DNA of 34,330 nucleotides, from contig PWGX01000037.1 in NCBI GenBank assembly GCA_003554615.1, positions 1-34,330 on the forward strand, in the 5' to 3' direction. A model generated the notes under the pieces. The model was not told where the DNA came from and did no database searches. It was given only the letters and a program-made list of their open reading frames with translations. The position numbers and the translations under genes are program-made. The stretch comes from Syntrophomonadaceae bacterium. GTDB taxonomy: Bacteria; Bacillota; Dethiobacteria; DTU022. Positions 1-8,387 of this stretch are shown in pieces; position 1 is the first letter of the stretch; each line of letters starts with the position of its first letter.

Positions 1-251
1 AGAAGCCCGATATCGGTTCTATGCAAATAGACGAAAACCAGCAGGATTATGAAAGAGGAGACATACAAAAAAGGATAGATTGACTTGAAGTAATAGGTCT
101 CAAAGTTAAAGTCAAACATGATAGAGCCCTGGATGAAAAGGGCCAGCATAATAAGCGGCCAGCCGGTTAAATCGATACCGTTAAGGTTTTTAATTTCGCC
201 TTTGCGCAGCCAGCCGGCAATAACCCCCAAAATAATTGCTTCCCACAGCAA
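1..251 (-). CDS. DUF5317-like membrane protein (3' end outside window)
   Basis: This is the N-terminal 83 residues of a hydrophobic protein that runs off the left edge. The start is TTG at 251, chosen because GGAGG lies 8 nt upstream (260-264). The translation begins MLLWEAIILGVIAGWLRKGE and continues with a short polar stretch and further hydrophobic segments, giving about three membrane helices in the visible part. The glycine-rich first helix followed by a basic cytoplasmic turn, and the position directly behind an HD-GYP gene, match DUF5317 family membrane proteins of Firmicutes; this is recognised from memory. It begins 55 nt after the HD-GYP stop on the same strand, so the two are probably one transcript. 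Function is unknown. Confidence 0.6.
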   Translation of the reverse strand, partial: MLWEAIILGVIAGWLRKGEIKNLNGIDLTGWPLIMLALFIQGSIMFDFNFETYYFKSIYPFLYVSSFIILLVFVYLHRTDIGL

Positions 252-306
252 ATATTGTACCTCCGCTTTTTACAGGTTGTGCTTTTTTATGATGGGCCAG
301 ACTGTA

Positions 307-1608
307 TCAGGTAATACGCAGGGCTTCGCCAGCTAACTTTTCAAGGTGGCTTTCCCGGCTTGTTTCGAGGTTAAGCTTGGGTATGATCCGAGTAAACGCT
401 TTAACTACCTTGGGGTCAAACTGGGTTCCGGAACAATTCTGGATTTCTTTAATTGCCTCGAGCGGGGCCAGGGCTTTTCGGTATGGTCGATCGGTAGTTA
501 TGGCATCATAGGAGTCGGCAACGGCAAGAATCCGGGCCCCTTCAGGTATATCCTCACCTTTAAGTTGATCTGGATAGCCATTGCCGTCCCAGCGTTCGTG
601 GTGATGTTTGATAATATTTGAGCCCGCGGCAAAAAATTTTACATCCTTGATTACCTCTGCTCCGGCTTCGCTGTGCTTTTTCATAATATCAAATTCTTCA
701 TTTGTAAGCAGGCTGTCTTTTTTGAGGATATTCTCAGGAACTGCAACTTTACCCACGTCATGAATAAGGGCCACGTAACTAAGGAATTCGACCTTGTCTT
801 CAGGCCACTGCAACTCTTTGGCCAACAGGGTGGCGTAATCAGCTACCCGGGAAGAATGCCCTTTGGTATAAGGGTCTTTGGCATCTATGGCCAAAGACAG
901 GCTTTTGATTGTATCCAGGAAGGTCTGACGCATGTCTATGTAAGATTGGAAGGAGTGCCTGGCAATAATTAATGGCAACAAGAACAAGACCAGGCCCCAG
1001 AAGCCAATATTGATATAGATGACGGCAATTAAGGCGCCCAGGGGAGCCATACTAAGAAATTGCAAGGTGCACCACTTGATATTAGTCAGCCAGATCGCGT
1101 ACGGTTTTTCATCCTGGGTAAAAGCTAAAATCAAGGTAACAAAAGTGTGATTTAAGATAAAGAGGACAATCATTGACGCAATAAAAGCTGTGACATGGAC
1201 ATAGGTAAAATCTGTTCCCACAGGTGTATAAAGCCTGTATATTAGTGCCGCTAAGCCTGTAGAAATTGCAAATTGGGCGATGTTAAATGTATGTTTAATA
1301 GCATTTTCTCTTTTTAAAAGCAAAAGTAAATCCCTGGCTATTGCCACAGTAATTACTATGAAAGGTTGAAATATCAGGATGGAAGCTGCAATAGCGGCGA
1401 AACTAACTGTTACATTGCCACCACGCGGCAGTGTAACTGGAAATGAGTCGGCTAAAATAATTATTGCCAGGAATACTAATGTTGGAAACCACTGAGATTG
1501 AGCTTGCTGCCAGTCCGTGTTAAGAGCAGAATACAAAGACATGATTACAGCTACAAGTGATAGCAATATAATATAAAGTTTGGATTTTATTGAAATGTAT
1601 TCTTCCAT
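307..1608 (-). CDS. HD-GYP domain membrane protein, probable cyclic-di-GMP phosphodiesterase
   Basis: A 433-residue protein with an N-terminal membrane region (about residues 8-220, roughly six to eight hydrophobic helices) and a C-terminal HD-GYP domain (about 228-400). The metal and catalytic signatures are intact: H251, the HD pair at H283-D284 in LIHDVGKVAVP, HHER at 336-339, and the GYP triplet at 344-346 (DGNGYP). HD-GYP proteins with these residues hydrolyse cyclic di-GMP at the inner face of the membrane. The membrane half probably senses a signal, but no named sensor domain is recognised. The start is ATG at 1608 with GGAG 8 nt upstream. A 25-residue membrane peptide lies just upstream and a DUF5317-like gene just downstream on the same strand. 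Confidence 0.85.
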   Translation of the reverse strand: MEEYISIKSKLYIILLSLVAVIMSLYSALNTDWQQAQSQWFPTLVFLAIIILADSFPVTLPRGGNVTVSFAAIAASILIFQPFIVITVAIARDLLLLLKRENAIKHTFNIAQFAISTGLAALIYRLYTPVGTDFTYVHVTAFIASMIVLFILNHTFVTLILAFTQDEKPYAIWLTNIKWCTLQFLSMAPLGALIAVIYINIGFWGLVLFLLPLIIARHSFQSYIDMRQTFLDTIKSLSLAIDAKDPYTKGHSSRVADYATLLAKELQWPEDKVEFLSYVALIHDVGKVAVPENILKKDSLLTNEEFDIMKKHSEAGAEVIKDVKFFAAGSNIIKHHHERWDGNGYPDQLKGEDIPEGARILAVADSYDAITTDRPYRKALAPLEAIKEIQNCSGTQFDPKVVKAFTRIIPKLNLETSRESHLEKLAGEALRIT

Positions 1609-1659
1609 AATCCTACTCCGAATTATTACTTTGAAGCCGGCAAATGGTTTATGAAGATG

Positions 1660-1737
1660 TTACCACCTTAACATAGCGGCACCGGCCAGAATCAGTCCTG
1701 CCAGTGCGATGAGCGCCTTCATCAGGGTAAACTTCAT
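1660..1737 (-). CDS. 25-residue single-helix membrane peptide
   Basis: The reading frame is ATG-initiated, 26 codons including TAA. The peptide starts MKFTLMKALIALAG and ends in a Leu-Arg-Trp tail: two lysines, about 17 hydrophobic residues, then an arginine, which is the pattern of a tiny membrane-anchored peptide. A strong ribosome site (AAAGGGGGTT) sits 7 nt before the ATG. It lies 51 nt upstream of the HD-GYP gene and 120 nt downstream of the next gene, on the same strand. The leader before it (1738-1857) holds a perfect AGCGG/CCGCT hairpin at 1765-1778 with no T-run. Real translation is inferred only from ribosome site, composition and placement. Confidence 0.5.
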   Translation of the reverse strand: MKFTLMKALIALAGLILAGAAMLRW

Positions 1738-1857
1738 GGTTTAACCCCCTTTGTCAGATGACTCAGCGGTTTTCCGCTATAGCCGCTGGAGGCGCTCCGC
1801 TCAGGTTCCGCTCATTATAAATATAAATTTGTTCTTTACCATCTGCCGGCTTCAAGA

Positions 1858-2505
1858 TTAATGGCTTAGACAACCAGTAACTCTTCTGTTTATGGCATCT
1901 AGGGTGGCCCGCACGGTTGATTCCAGGTCATCTCCCTTATTAATGGCCGTGCCCAGCAATATTTCTTCGGTTTTATTTACCTGATGAAAACACACGGCCA
2001 CGGTGATAACTTCATGTTCGCAGAGGGTTTGCTTTTGAACATCCCCCAAAATCAATTTGCCATTAATGTTTACAGATTGTTCAACGGCAGATAATGCCGC
2101 CGAGGCTGCCAGTTTCAAGCGGTTATGTCTGGTATTTGGCCCTGAAGTGGCGGCGGTGTATAGTTCATTCTCAGAATTAATTGTGATCGATGTTGCTGCA
2201 GTGCCATTTTCAACACTGTAATTAATACTGCTGAACTGAAGTCTGGCTCCAGACTTTGGCGGGGCGGGAACGCCTTCGCCAAGCTGGGCAACGCTGATCT
2301 TTTTATGATCCAATTCCAGCCCATGCTTAACCAGCACGGCTGACTCAATATCCCTTACTACCTGCTTTGGCGAACGTGATGAATCGGCAAGAACATGAAT
2401 TTCAACTATTGTATCATCCTGGCATATTAAGCGGCCGGAAATGACTCCCTGGACCTGGGTAATAATAGATTCTATTTCCTTGATCATTTGATTTTTATCC
2501 TGCAC
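1858..2505 (-). CDS. conserved hypothetical protein, two-part, cytoplasmic
   Basis: A 215-residue protein starting at GTG 2505, chosen because AAAGGAGGCG lies a few bases upstream. The N-terminal 75 residues (IKEIESIITQVQGVISGRLI, then an EIHVLAD strand and a VVRDIESAVLVKHGLELDHK helix-turn) look like a small alpha/beta fold resembling ACT/AsnC-type ligand-binding modules; similar stretches occur in hypothetical proteins of Firmicutes and Actinobacteria. A Pro/Ser linker follows (about 78-92), then a second alpha/beta region with an alanine-rich helix (LKLAASAALSAVEQ). No catalytic motif or membrane segment is seen, and two cysteines (in the LCEHE and GCLSH stretches) are scattered. It is first in the same-strand series leading to the HD-GYP gene. 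No function is assigned. Confidence 0.65.
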   Translation of the reverse strand: MQDKNQMIKEIESIITQVQGVISGRLICQDDTIVEIHVLADSSRSPKQVVRDIESAVLVKHGLELDHKKISVAQLGEGVPAPPKSGARLQFSSINYSVENGTAATSITINSENELYTAATSGPNTRHNRLKLAASAALSAVEQSVNINGKLILGDVQKQTLCEHEVITVAVCFHQVNKTEEILLGTAINKGDDLESTVRATLDAINRRVTGCLSH

Positions 2506-2689
2506 TTAAACGCCTCCTTTTCGGTTAATTCCGAAAGAAGTGAGGTGGGTGATGTAGGGTAAAAGAGTTAAAATATGTTAAATTACTTGCCAAATGCTGC
2601 TATTTCTACATAAAGATTAAATATCCTTTTTTTTATGAAAAAAATATGAAATAACTTTTTAAATTATTTATAATGTTTAATATTGTTAG

Positions 2690-5600
2690 TTAACATTCGC
2701 TAAAACCACAGGCTTCGCATTTCAGGCACCCTTCGGCCCTGATTAGGGCACAGGTCCCGCAGTCGGGGCAAAGCTCCATGGCATGACTGCTGCTGGCTGT
2801 GTTCTCAGTTGTTTCACTCTGGGCCAGTTTACGCAGGGCCTGGCCAATGGCGTCCGGAACGCTCATAATGCGATTTGGCCCGTAGCCAACAGAGCGGGCG
2901 CCCCCGATACCCTCCAGCTGGGTAACAATTTCATCAATACTGACTCCGCAGCGTAAAGCCAGCGAAACCAGGCGGGCAATCGCTTCTGTGAAGGCAACCA
3001 CATCGCTGCCCGCTTTGCCAATCTGGGCGAACAATTCAAAGGGCTTTCCGTCTGCAGAATTAACGGTGACAAACAAATTGCCCAGGGCGGTACCGATGCT
3101 AGTGGTTTGCCCGCTCAAAGTTTGGGGCCGCCTGGCCGGTTTCAGGGTTTCTTGTTTTTCGCCGTCACCCACGTTTAAAACCTGCTTGCTCCTGGAGCTG
3201 TCCCGGTAGATGGTTATTCCTTTGCAGCCCGCCTTCCAGGCAGTCACATAGGCATTTTTCACGTCCTCCACAGTGGCCTCCTGCTTGAGATTGATGGTTT
3301 TGCTGACGGCATTGTCGGTAAACTTTTGAAAAGCGGCCTGGTGGCGGACATGCCAGCTGTAATCAAATTCCATGGCCGTTTTGAACAGTTCTTTGTATTT
3401 TTTTGGAACCGGTGACTCCTTAGGTATGCCACCGGTCCGGGCTATTTCATGGATCAGCTCTTCGCTGTAGAACCCTTCTTTTTGAGCTATTTCCAGGAAA
3501 AGAGGGTTAACTTCAGGAAGGTCGACGCCTCCCAGGACATTTTTGCGGATGTAGGCAATGCTGAAGTAAGGTTCAATACCGCTGCTGCAGCCGGCAAGGA
3601 TTGAGATTGTTCCGGTAGGGGCAATAGTGGTGCGAGTGGCATTGCGGACCCGGTCTTCCTTGTTGCCGGTGTCATATATACTGCCTTCGAAATTGGGGAA
3701 TACGCCGCGTTCTTCAGCCAGCCGAACTGATTCTTTTTTGGCCTCGGTGTTGATGAAATCCATAACCCTGCCTGCGGTTTCGATAGCCTCTTCACTGTCA
3801 AAGCAAATTTCAAGCTTGATCAGCATATCATGCCAGCCCATAATCCCCAGGCCAATTTTGCGGTTGCCTTCCTTGTGCATTTTGGCTATTTCGGGGATAA
3901 CATAACTGCCGGCATCGATTACGTTGTCCAGGAAACGGACGGCAATTTTGGTTGTCCCGGCCAGCTTGCTCCAGTTTATCTTGCCCTTGCCGGTAACAAA
4001 TTTGCCCAGGTTAATTGAACCCAGGCAGCAGGCCTCGTAAGGCAGAAGCGGTTGTTCACCACAATTGTGAACCATGATACCGTTGGCATCAAAAGCATTG
4101 ATTCCGGGAACCTGAACGTCAAAAACTTCTTCATTACCACATGGTTTAACAGATTCAACAGTGGCTGTGAAGCGCTCCCGGTTAAGATGTCTCTTGTAAA
4201 CAGAGAGTGTTTTATCCAGGCGGCCTTGCTTTTCTGTATCACAAAAGCCGATTTTTTCGGCAAATAATGCCAGGTTGTCCCTGGTAATTACCAGTTCATG
4301 CTGAGGCCGGGTTTTGTAAGTTGCGGTGCCTTTTTTTCCGTTGGACATGGACACAGATCTTTCGCAGCGCCGGTTTTCATAAATTGATGAAGCGATACCA
4401 AACCGGGCCAGCATCCTTTGAACAGCCTGGAGCCTTTCAAGGTGACTCTGGGCCAGGCGGATGGAGATGCCTTTTTTTTGGGTTCCCTGGAAAGAACCGT
4501 CAGCATCAAAAAAGCCTTTAAGAAACCCCTTAATAAAGTGGGAAGAAGTCCTGGTTTCAAGGGTGGGGGTGATCGTTTTATCGCCGGGTTTCATACCTAA
4601 TGAAAAGGCCACTTTCTTCAATGCTGCCGTGCTCATCCTGTATTCATTTCTTCCCTCTACTTTCCACCAGCCTTTAAAGTCGCTGCGGTGGGGCATGGCG
4701 CCGGTAGCGGCATAAGCTTTATCCATGACTGCCGCTGCACCCGGTTGGACCCACGAGGAAAGAACTGCTTTGTCGGTTTTGAGCGTGCCATCGCCGGTAA
4801 GAAGGCCGACCAGGTAACCTTCCTCTTCCCCATACAGCCCTTCCCACTCGCCCTGGTTACGGTGATTGTGGAGCATGATTTCATCACCGGATTTGAGCTT
4901 TTCCACCGGGACCCATTCTTTTTCAAGGGTATACCTGGTTTTGGTTTTAACCCTGAGGACGGGATGGTCACAAGTAGCCTTAAAAGTGTACCCTTGCCTG
5001 GTTTTGATTGAGAATGTGGGTTTAACACCGGTTGAGAAAAAGCCTTTTTCTGTCGTTTCATACGGTTTCCCATCCACGATCAGCCTGGTTTTCTTACCGG
5101 TTAGATCACCGACATGCCTGGGTCCTTCTGCGGTTAAGACAAAGGTGTCAGCGGGCACGCAGGGATTGGTTGTTTCATACTTGTCGATTTGAGGGGTGGG
5201 GTTAAACCGGTTCATCTGATCGATAAAGATAATGCCCGGGTCGCCCATGCCCCATGCATTTTGAACAATTAAATCAAATACGGCCTTGGCATCGAGTTTT
5301 AGTTCATTTCCTGTTTCCGGATCATGGTAAGGCTTTTTTGTGCGGGGATTAATCAGGGTATAGGCAGGATCGGGGTCTTCTCCTGTAGCTTTGCTCATAA
5401 ATTGATCAGAAACGGTGACCGAAAGGTTAAAGTTGTTGATTTCATCTTCTTTTTCCTTGCAGCGGATAAACTCTAAAATATCGGGGTGGTTGTAGATGAG
5501 TGAGCCCATATTCGCTCCCCGCCTGGTTCCGCCCTGCTTTACTGCCTCGGTGGCGGCGTCGAAAATTTTCAGGAAAGATATGGGGCCGCTGGCCACCCCG

Positions 5601-6007
5601 TTGGTAGAGCGGACCGGGTCGTTGGCCGGCCTGAGGCGGTCAAAGGCAAATCCGGTTCCTCCTCCGGTTTTTTGGACCAGGGCCATATTCTTCAGGGCGG
5701 TAAAAATACCTTCCATGCTGTCTTCAAGCGGCAGGACAAAACAGGCGCTGAGCTGCTGCAGTTCTCTGCCCGCATTCATCAGCGTCGGAGAGTTGGGCAT
5801 AAACTGAGCTTCAGCCATCATCTCATAAAAGCTTTTTTCGATGGCTTTAATTTCTTTGTCGTCTTTGCCGTAATCTTTTTCAACTGCAGCGATATTGCCG
5901 GCAACCCTGCGCAAGAGGTCTTCTGGGGTTTCGGTAGGGGTGCCTATTTCGTCTTTGATTAAATATCTTTTTTCGTAAGTTATGCGGGCATTTGGGCTTA
6001 ACTCCAT
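2690..6007 (-). CDS. nrdJ: adenosylcobalamin-dependent ribonucleotide reductase (class II) with intein
   Basis: Reduces ribonucleotides to deoxyribonucleotides using B12, without oxygen. The precursor is 1105 residues; removing a 366-residue intein leaves 739, a usual NrdJ length. Visible host features are the first redox cysteine in LSACFVLPLEDSMEG (C89), KTGGGTGF (113-120), the catalytic NPCGEQ motif split by the intein (N281, P282 then C649, G650, E651), TIAPTGTISILAGCSSG (about 794-810), and a C-terminal zinc ribbon (CPDCGTC, CLKCEACGF, 1080-1101) with a terminal Cys, as in many NrdJ proteins. The start is ATG 6007 behind GGAGG. The 226-nt divergent upstream region shows no recognisable cobalamin riboswitch; the 3' side (2506-2689) is AT-rich with no clear terminator. 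Confidence 0.95.
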   Translation of the reverse strand: MELSPNARITYEKRYLIKDEIGTPTETPEDLLRRVAGNIAAVEKDYGKDDKEIKAIEKSFYEMMAEAQFMPNSPTLMNAGRELQQLSACFVLPLEDSMEGIFTALKNMALVQKTGGGTGFAFDRLRPANDPVRSTNGVASGPISFLKIFDAATEAVKQGGTRRGANMGSLIYNHPDILEFIRCKEKEDEINNFNLSVTVSDQFMSKATGEDPDPAYTLINPRTKKPYHDPETGNELKLDAKAVFDLIVQNAWGMGDPGIIFIDQMNRFNPTPQIDKYETTNPCVPADTFVLTAEGPRHVGDLTGKKTRLIVDGKPYETTEKGFFSTGVKPTFSIKTRQGYTFKATCDHPVLRVKTKTRYTLEKEWVPVEKLKSGDEIMLHNHRNQGEWEGLYGEEEGYLVGLLTGDGTLKTDKAVLSSWVQPGAAAVMDKAYAATGAMPHRSDFKGWWKVEGRNEYRMSTAALKKVAFSLGMKPGDKTITPTLETRTSSHFIKGFLKGFFDADGSFQGTQKKGISIRLAQSHLERLQAVQRMLARFGIASSIYENRRCERSVSMSNGKKGTATYKTRPQHELVITRDNLALFAEKIGFCDTEKQGRLDKTLSVYKRHLNRERFTATVESVKPCGNEEVFDVQVPGINAFDANGIMVHNCGEQPLLPYEACCLGSINLGKFVTGKGKINWSKLAGTTKIAVRFLDNVIDAGSYVIPEIAKMHKEGNRKIGLGIMGWHDMLIKLEICFDSEEAIETAGRVMDFINTEAKKESVRLAEERGVFPNFEGSIYDTGNKEDRVRNATRTTIAPTGTISILAGCSSGIEPYFSIAYIRKNVLGGVDLPEVNPLFLEIAQKEGFYSEELIHEIARTGGIPKESPVPKKYKELFKTAMEFDYSWHVRHQAAFQKFTDNAVSKTINLKQEATVEDVKNAYVTAWKAGCKGITIYRDSSRSKQVLNVGDGEKQETLKPARRPQTLSGQTTSIGTALGNLFVTVNSADGKPFELFAQIGKAGSDVVAFTEAIARLVSLALRCGVSIDEIVTQLEGIGGARSVGYGPNRIMSVPDAIGQALRKLAQSETTENTASSSHAMELCPDCGTCALIRAEGCLKCEACGFSEC
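4064..5161 (-). other. intein with LAGLIDADG homing endonuclease inside NrdJ
   Basis: Residues 283-648 of the nrdJ precursor are a full-size intein. It starts with Cys (CVPADTFVLTAEG, block A), has a block B of TFKATCDHPVL with its His at 348, and ends VHN immediately before a Cys (+1 of the C-extein). The two LAGLIDADG-type motifs are YLVGLLTGDGT (398-408) and FLKGFFDADGS (495-505), so the homing endonuclease core looks intact, aspartates included. Block F is VFDVQVPGINAFDANGIMV. All splice-junction residues (Cys1, penultimate His, terminal Asn, Cys+1) are present, so splicing should work. Codon use and base composition do not stand out sharply from the host gene, which fits long residence. 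Confidence 0.93.
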
Positions 6008-6164
6008 TATTCTTCCTCCCCGGGTAGATAATGATTGTCTGGTGACATAGTTGATTTTTCTCTATTGGCCTTGATTTCTCCTTTTAAAAACAGCTCTTTC
6101 TGTTTATTTTCTTTTCAATAAAACATATTGATTTAAAATAAGTCTTTTTAAAGGGCATAAGCAG

Positions 6165-6173
6165 TGGTATAAT
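6165..6173 (+). promoter_or_regulatory. extended -10 promoter for the Lys/Arg-rich peptide gene
   Basis: TGGTATAAT is a perfect extended -10 element (TG, one base, TATAAT), about 60 nt before the ATG at 6234. The -35 region is T-rich with no good hexamer, as is common for extended -10 promoters. Confidence 0.5.
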
Positions 6174-6233
6174 TACCCATAGGTTTTTAGACATCGTTTA
6201 AAAGTTAAAAGAAGGAGGGGAAGGGTTTAGTCT

Positions 6234-6326
6234 ATGGCAAAGCAAAAGACAAGGAAGCAGTTGAAGAGACAGCGCAAAAAAAGAAGACGGGCTAAAAAGA
6301 GAAAAAGATTGAAGGGCCGGACCTAA
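6234..6326 (+). CDS. 30-residue Lys/Arg-rich small protein
   Basis: ATG to TAA, encoding MAKQKTRKQLKRQRKK followed by 14 more mostly basic residues, ending GRT. About two thirds of the residues are Lys or Arg, so it should bind nucleic acid, perhaps rRNA. A very strong purine-rich ribosome site (GAAGGAGGGGAAGGG) precedes the start, an extended -10 promoter lies upstream, and a textbook terminator follows 6 nt after the stop, so this is a self-contained monocistronic gene. It does not match a ribosomal protein that I can name (bTHX and bL36 are different in sequence). Translation is inferred from this architecture; the function is unknown. Confidence 0.6.
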   Translation: MAKQKTRKQLKRQRKKRRRAKKRKRLKGRT

Positions 6327-6331
6327 ATGGT

Positions 6332-6374
6332 TTCATGCCGGAATTATTTAGTTTGCTTGGCCGGCATGAATTTT
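6332..6374 (+). terminator. rho-independent terminator after the basic peptide gene
   Basis: A perfect 10-bp stem, TTCATGCCGG (6332-6341) with CCGGCATGAA (6361-6370), has a 19-nt loop and is followed by TTTT. Confidence 0.8.
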
Positions 6375-6518
6375 GAATTTAATTGTCTGCAAACTGCTTT
6401 TGCCGGAACTTATCCAGAAAATCAACCGGGAGAGAGGCCGTGAAAAGTAGTTACCCCATACATTGATCGCCTGTGTTTAAGATCCTAAAGGTACGTGTTA
6501 GCGAGAGGAGGTGTACTT

Positions 6519-6701
6519 TTGCCCCTTTATGAATTCTATTGCCCGGATTGTCAAAAGAAATACGAAGAGCTCTGCAACAGCTCGGTAAGCACTATAAATT
6601 GCCCATCCTGCGGGAAAAAAGCGAACAAGATAATCTCGGCTTTTCGAACAGGAAGAAGCTCTACAGGAGGGGAAATTGCCTCCTCGGCCTGCGGTGGGTG
6701 A
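6519..6701 (+). CDS. FmdB-family zinc-ribbon protein
   Basis: A 60-residue protein starting at TTG 6519, selected because GAGAGGAGGTG (6503-6512) lies just upstream; an earlier in-frame GTG at 6495 has no such site. It begins MPLYEFYCPDCQKKYEEL and has two CxxC pairs (CPDC and CPSCGKK) forming a single zinc ribbon, the hallmark of FmdB-type small putative regulatory proteins. The C-terminal third is a flexible Gly/Ser-rich tail. It sits 69 nt upstream of pyrG on the same strand, so the two may share a transcript. The biochemical role of the family is poorly defined. Confidence 0.8.
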   Translation: MPLYEFYCPDCQKKYEELCNSSVSTINCPSCGKKANKIISAFRTGRSSTGGEIASSACGG

Positions 6702-6770
6702 ACTAAAACCAGCTGCAGCAGTTGCTGAACAGGTTGAACTGGAAGTTAGGGAGCAGCAAAGGGGGCGCTT

Positions 6771-8387
6771 ATGACTAAGTACATCTTTGTTACCGGTGGT
6801 GTAGTTTCATCTTTAGGCAAAGGAATAACTGCTGCCTCTCTGGGCTGCTTGCTTAAAAACAGGGGCTTAAAGCTCACCATCCAGAAGTTTGATCCCTACA
6901 TCAACTATGATCCGGGAACAATGAGCCCTTATCAGCATGGAGAGGTATTTGTTACCGAAGACGGGGCCGAAACCGATCTTGACCTGGGGCACTATGAGCG
7001 GTTTATAGATGTGCCTTTAAGCAGGTACAATAATGTTACCGCCGGAAGGGTCTACTGGTCGGTAATCCAGGGTGAAAGGGACGGTCTTTACCAGGGCAAC
7101 ACCGTCCAGGTTATCCCCCATGTTACAGATGAAATCAAGAGATGCATTACCAGGCAGGATCGCTCAAATGATTTGGATGTTGTAATTACTGAAATCGGAG
7201 GCACGGTGGGGGACATTGAAAGCCTGCCTTTTATGGAAGCTATCCGCCAGCTTGGTTATGATCTGAGCTGGGAAAACGTCCTGTTCATCCATGTCACCCT
7301 GGTTCCGTACCTGCCCATGTCCGGAGAATTGAAGACCAAACCTACCCAGCACAGCGTCAAAGAGCTGCGCAGTATCGGTATTCAACCCGATATCATCGTC
7401 TGCCGGACCGAACATGCCCTTTCTGACGATCTGAAACGTAAAATTGCCCTTTTCTGCAATATCCAGCCCAATGAAGTGGTCGAAAACCTGGATACTAAGA
7501 CAGTGTATGAAGTTCCCCTGCTGCTGCAAAATCAAAACCTGGACCAGATGGTTTTGGATAAATTGAACCTTTCCTGCCAGCCTGCCGATATGCACAGCTG
7601 GGAAAGCTTGATTGAAAAGAACAATAACCTTGTTGATGAAATCACCATTGCCCTGGTCGGGAAGTATGTAGCCTTGCCAGATGCTTATATCAGCATCAAT
7701 GAAGCGCTATTTCATGCGGGGCTGGATCATAATGTGGCTGTAAAAACGGTGCTCGTGCCGGCAGAAGGCCTGGAAGAAGAGGAGACCAGGGAAAAACTGA
7801 AGCAGGCTGACGGCATCCTGGTGCCCGGAGGGTTTGGTGAGCGGGGCATCGAGGGTAAAATTAATGCTGTGCGTATAGCCAGGGAAGAAAAGATCCCCTT
7901 CTTCGGGCTGTGCCTGGGCATGCAGTGTGCCGTAATTGAGTTTGCCAGGAATGTAGCCGGTCTAGAGGGAGCAAACAGCACCGAATTTGATCCCGATACA
8001 CCGGGCCCGGTTATTGATTACCTGCCCGGTCAAAAAGAAAATACCCGCCTGGGCGGAACCCTTCGTTTAGGCGCCTATCCCTGCCCCGTTAAAAGCGGGA
8101 CTCTGGCCGCTTCCGCTTATAAAGACGGGTTGGTCTATGAAAGGCACCGGCACCGATATGAATTCAATAACGATTACATGGCTGTGCTGGAAGAAGCGGG
8201 GATAGTTTTCAGCGGTATCAACGAGGATGCCGGCCTGGTGGAAATGATCGAGTTGAAGGACCATCCCTGGTTTGTGGCCGTGCAGTTCCACCCCGAATTT
8301 AAATCGCGTCCGACCCGCTCCCATCCGCTTTTCAAGGATTTTATCGGGGCGGCGATAAAACAGCGAGACACCCGGGTTCCTCGATAA
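6771..8387 (+). CDS. pyrG: CTP synthase
   Basis: Makes CTP from UTP, ATP and glutamine. The 538 residues are a normal family length. The N-terminal amidoligase domain (about 1-267) opens with the P-loop-like [17 protein letters not shown] and contains the GHYERF and [11 protein letters not shown] (141-151) signatures. The C-terminal class I glutaminase (about 290-525) has the oxyanion strand PGGFGERG, nucleophile C381 in GLCLGMQ, and H507 and E509 in QFHPEF. The start ATG follows GGGGGCG. The last 47 nt overlap the 3' end of the convergent ANTAR gene; the tail beyond the conserved helix is a short basic [10 protein letters not shown]. The enzyme is one of five glutamine users in this window. 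Confidence 0.97.
   Translation: MTKYIFVTGGVVSSLGKGITAASLGCLLKNRGLKLTIQKFDPYINYDPGTMSPYQHGEVFVTEDGAETDLDLGHYERFIDVPLSRYNNVTAGRVYWSVIQGERDGLYQGNTVQVIPHVTDEIKRCITRQDRSNDLDVVITEIGGTVGDIESLPFMEAIRQLGYDLSWENVLFIHVTLVPYLPMSGELKTKPTQHSVKELRSIGIQPDIIVCRTEHALSDDLKRKIALFCNIQPNEVVENLDTKTVYEVPLLLQNQNLDQMVLDKLNLSCQPADMHSWESLIEKNNNLVDEITIALVGKYVALPDAYISINEALFHAGLDHNVAVKTVLVPAEGLEEEETREKLKQADGILVPGGFGERGIEGKINAVRIAREEKIPFFGLCLGMQCAVIEFARNVAGLEGANSTEFDPDTPGPVIDYLPGQKENTRLGGTLRLGAYPCPVKSGTLAASAYKDGLVYERHRHRYEFNNDYMAVLEEAGIVFSGINEDAGLVEMIELKDHPWFVAVQFHPEFKSRPTRSHPLFKDFIGAAIKQRDTRVPR

Noticed and set aside
118-336. Plus-strand reading frame over the left edge
   Set aside because: It overlaps the DUF5317-like gene and the HD-GYP 3' end in antisense, with no ribosome site or recognisable sequence.
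2115-2348. 77-residue frame inside the hypothetical gene at 1858-2505
   Set aside because: Same-strand shadow in another frame, with no ribosome site; the longer frame has a strong one.
6008-6160. Cobalamin riboswitch upstream of the B12-dependent nrdJ
   Set aside because: Neither a B12 box nor the multi-stem layout is visible in the 226-nt gap; only AT-rich sequence and the divergent promoter.
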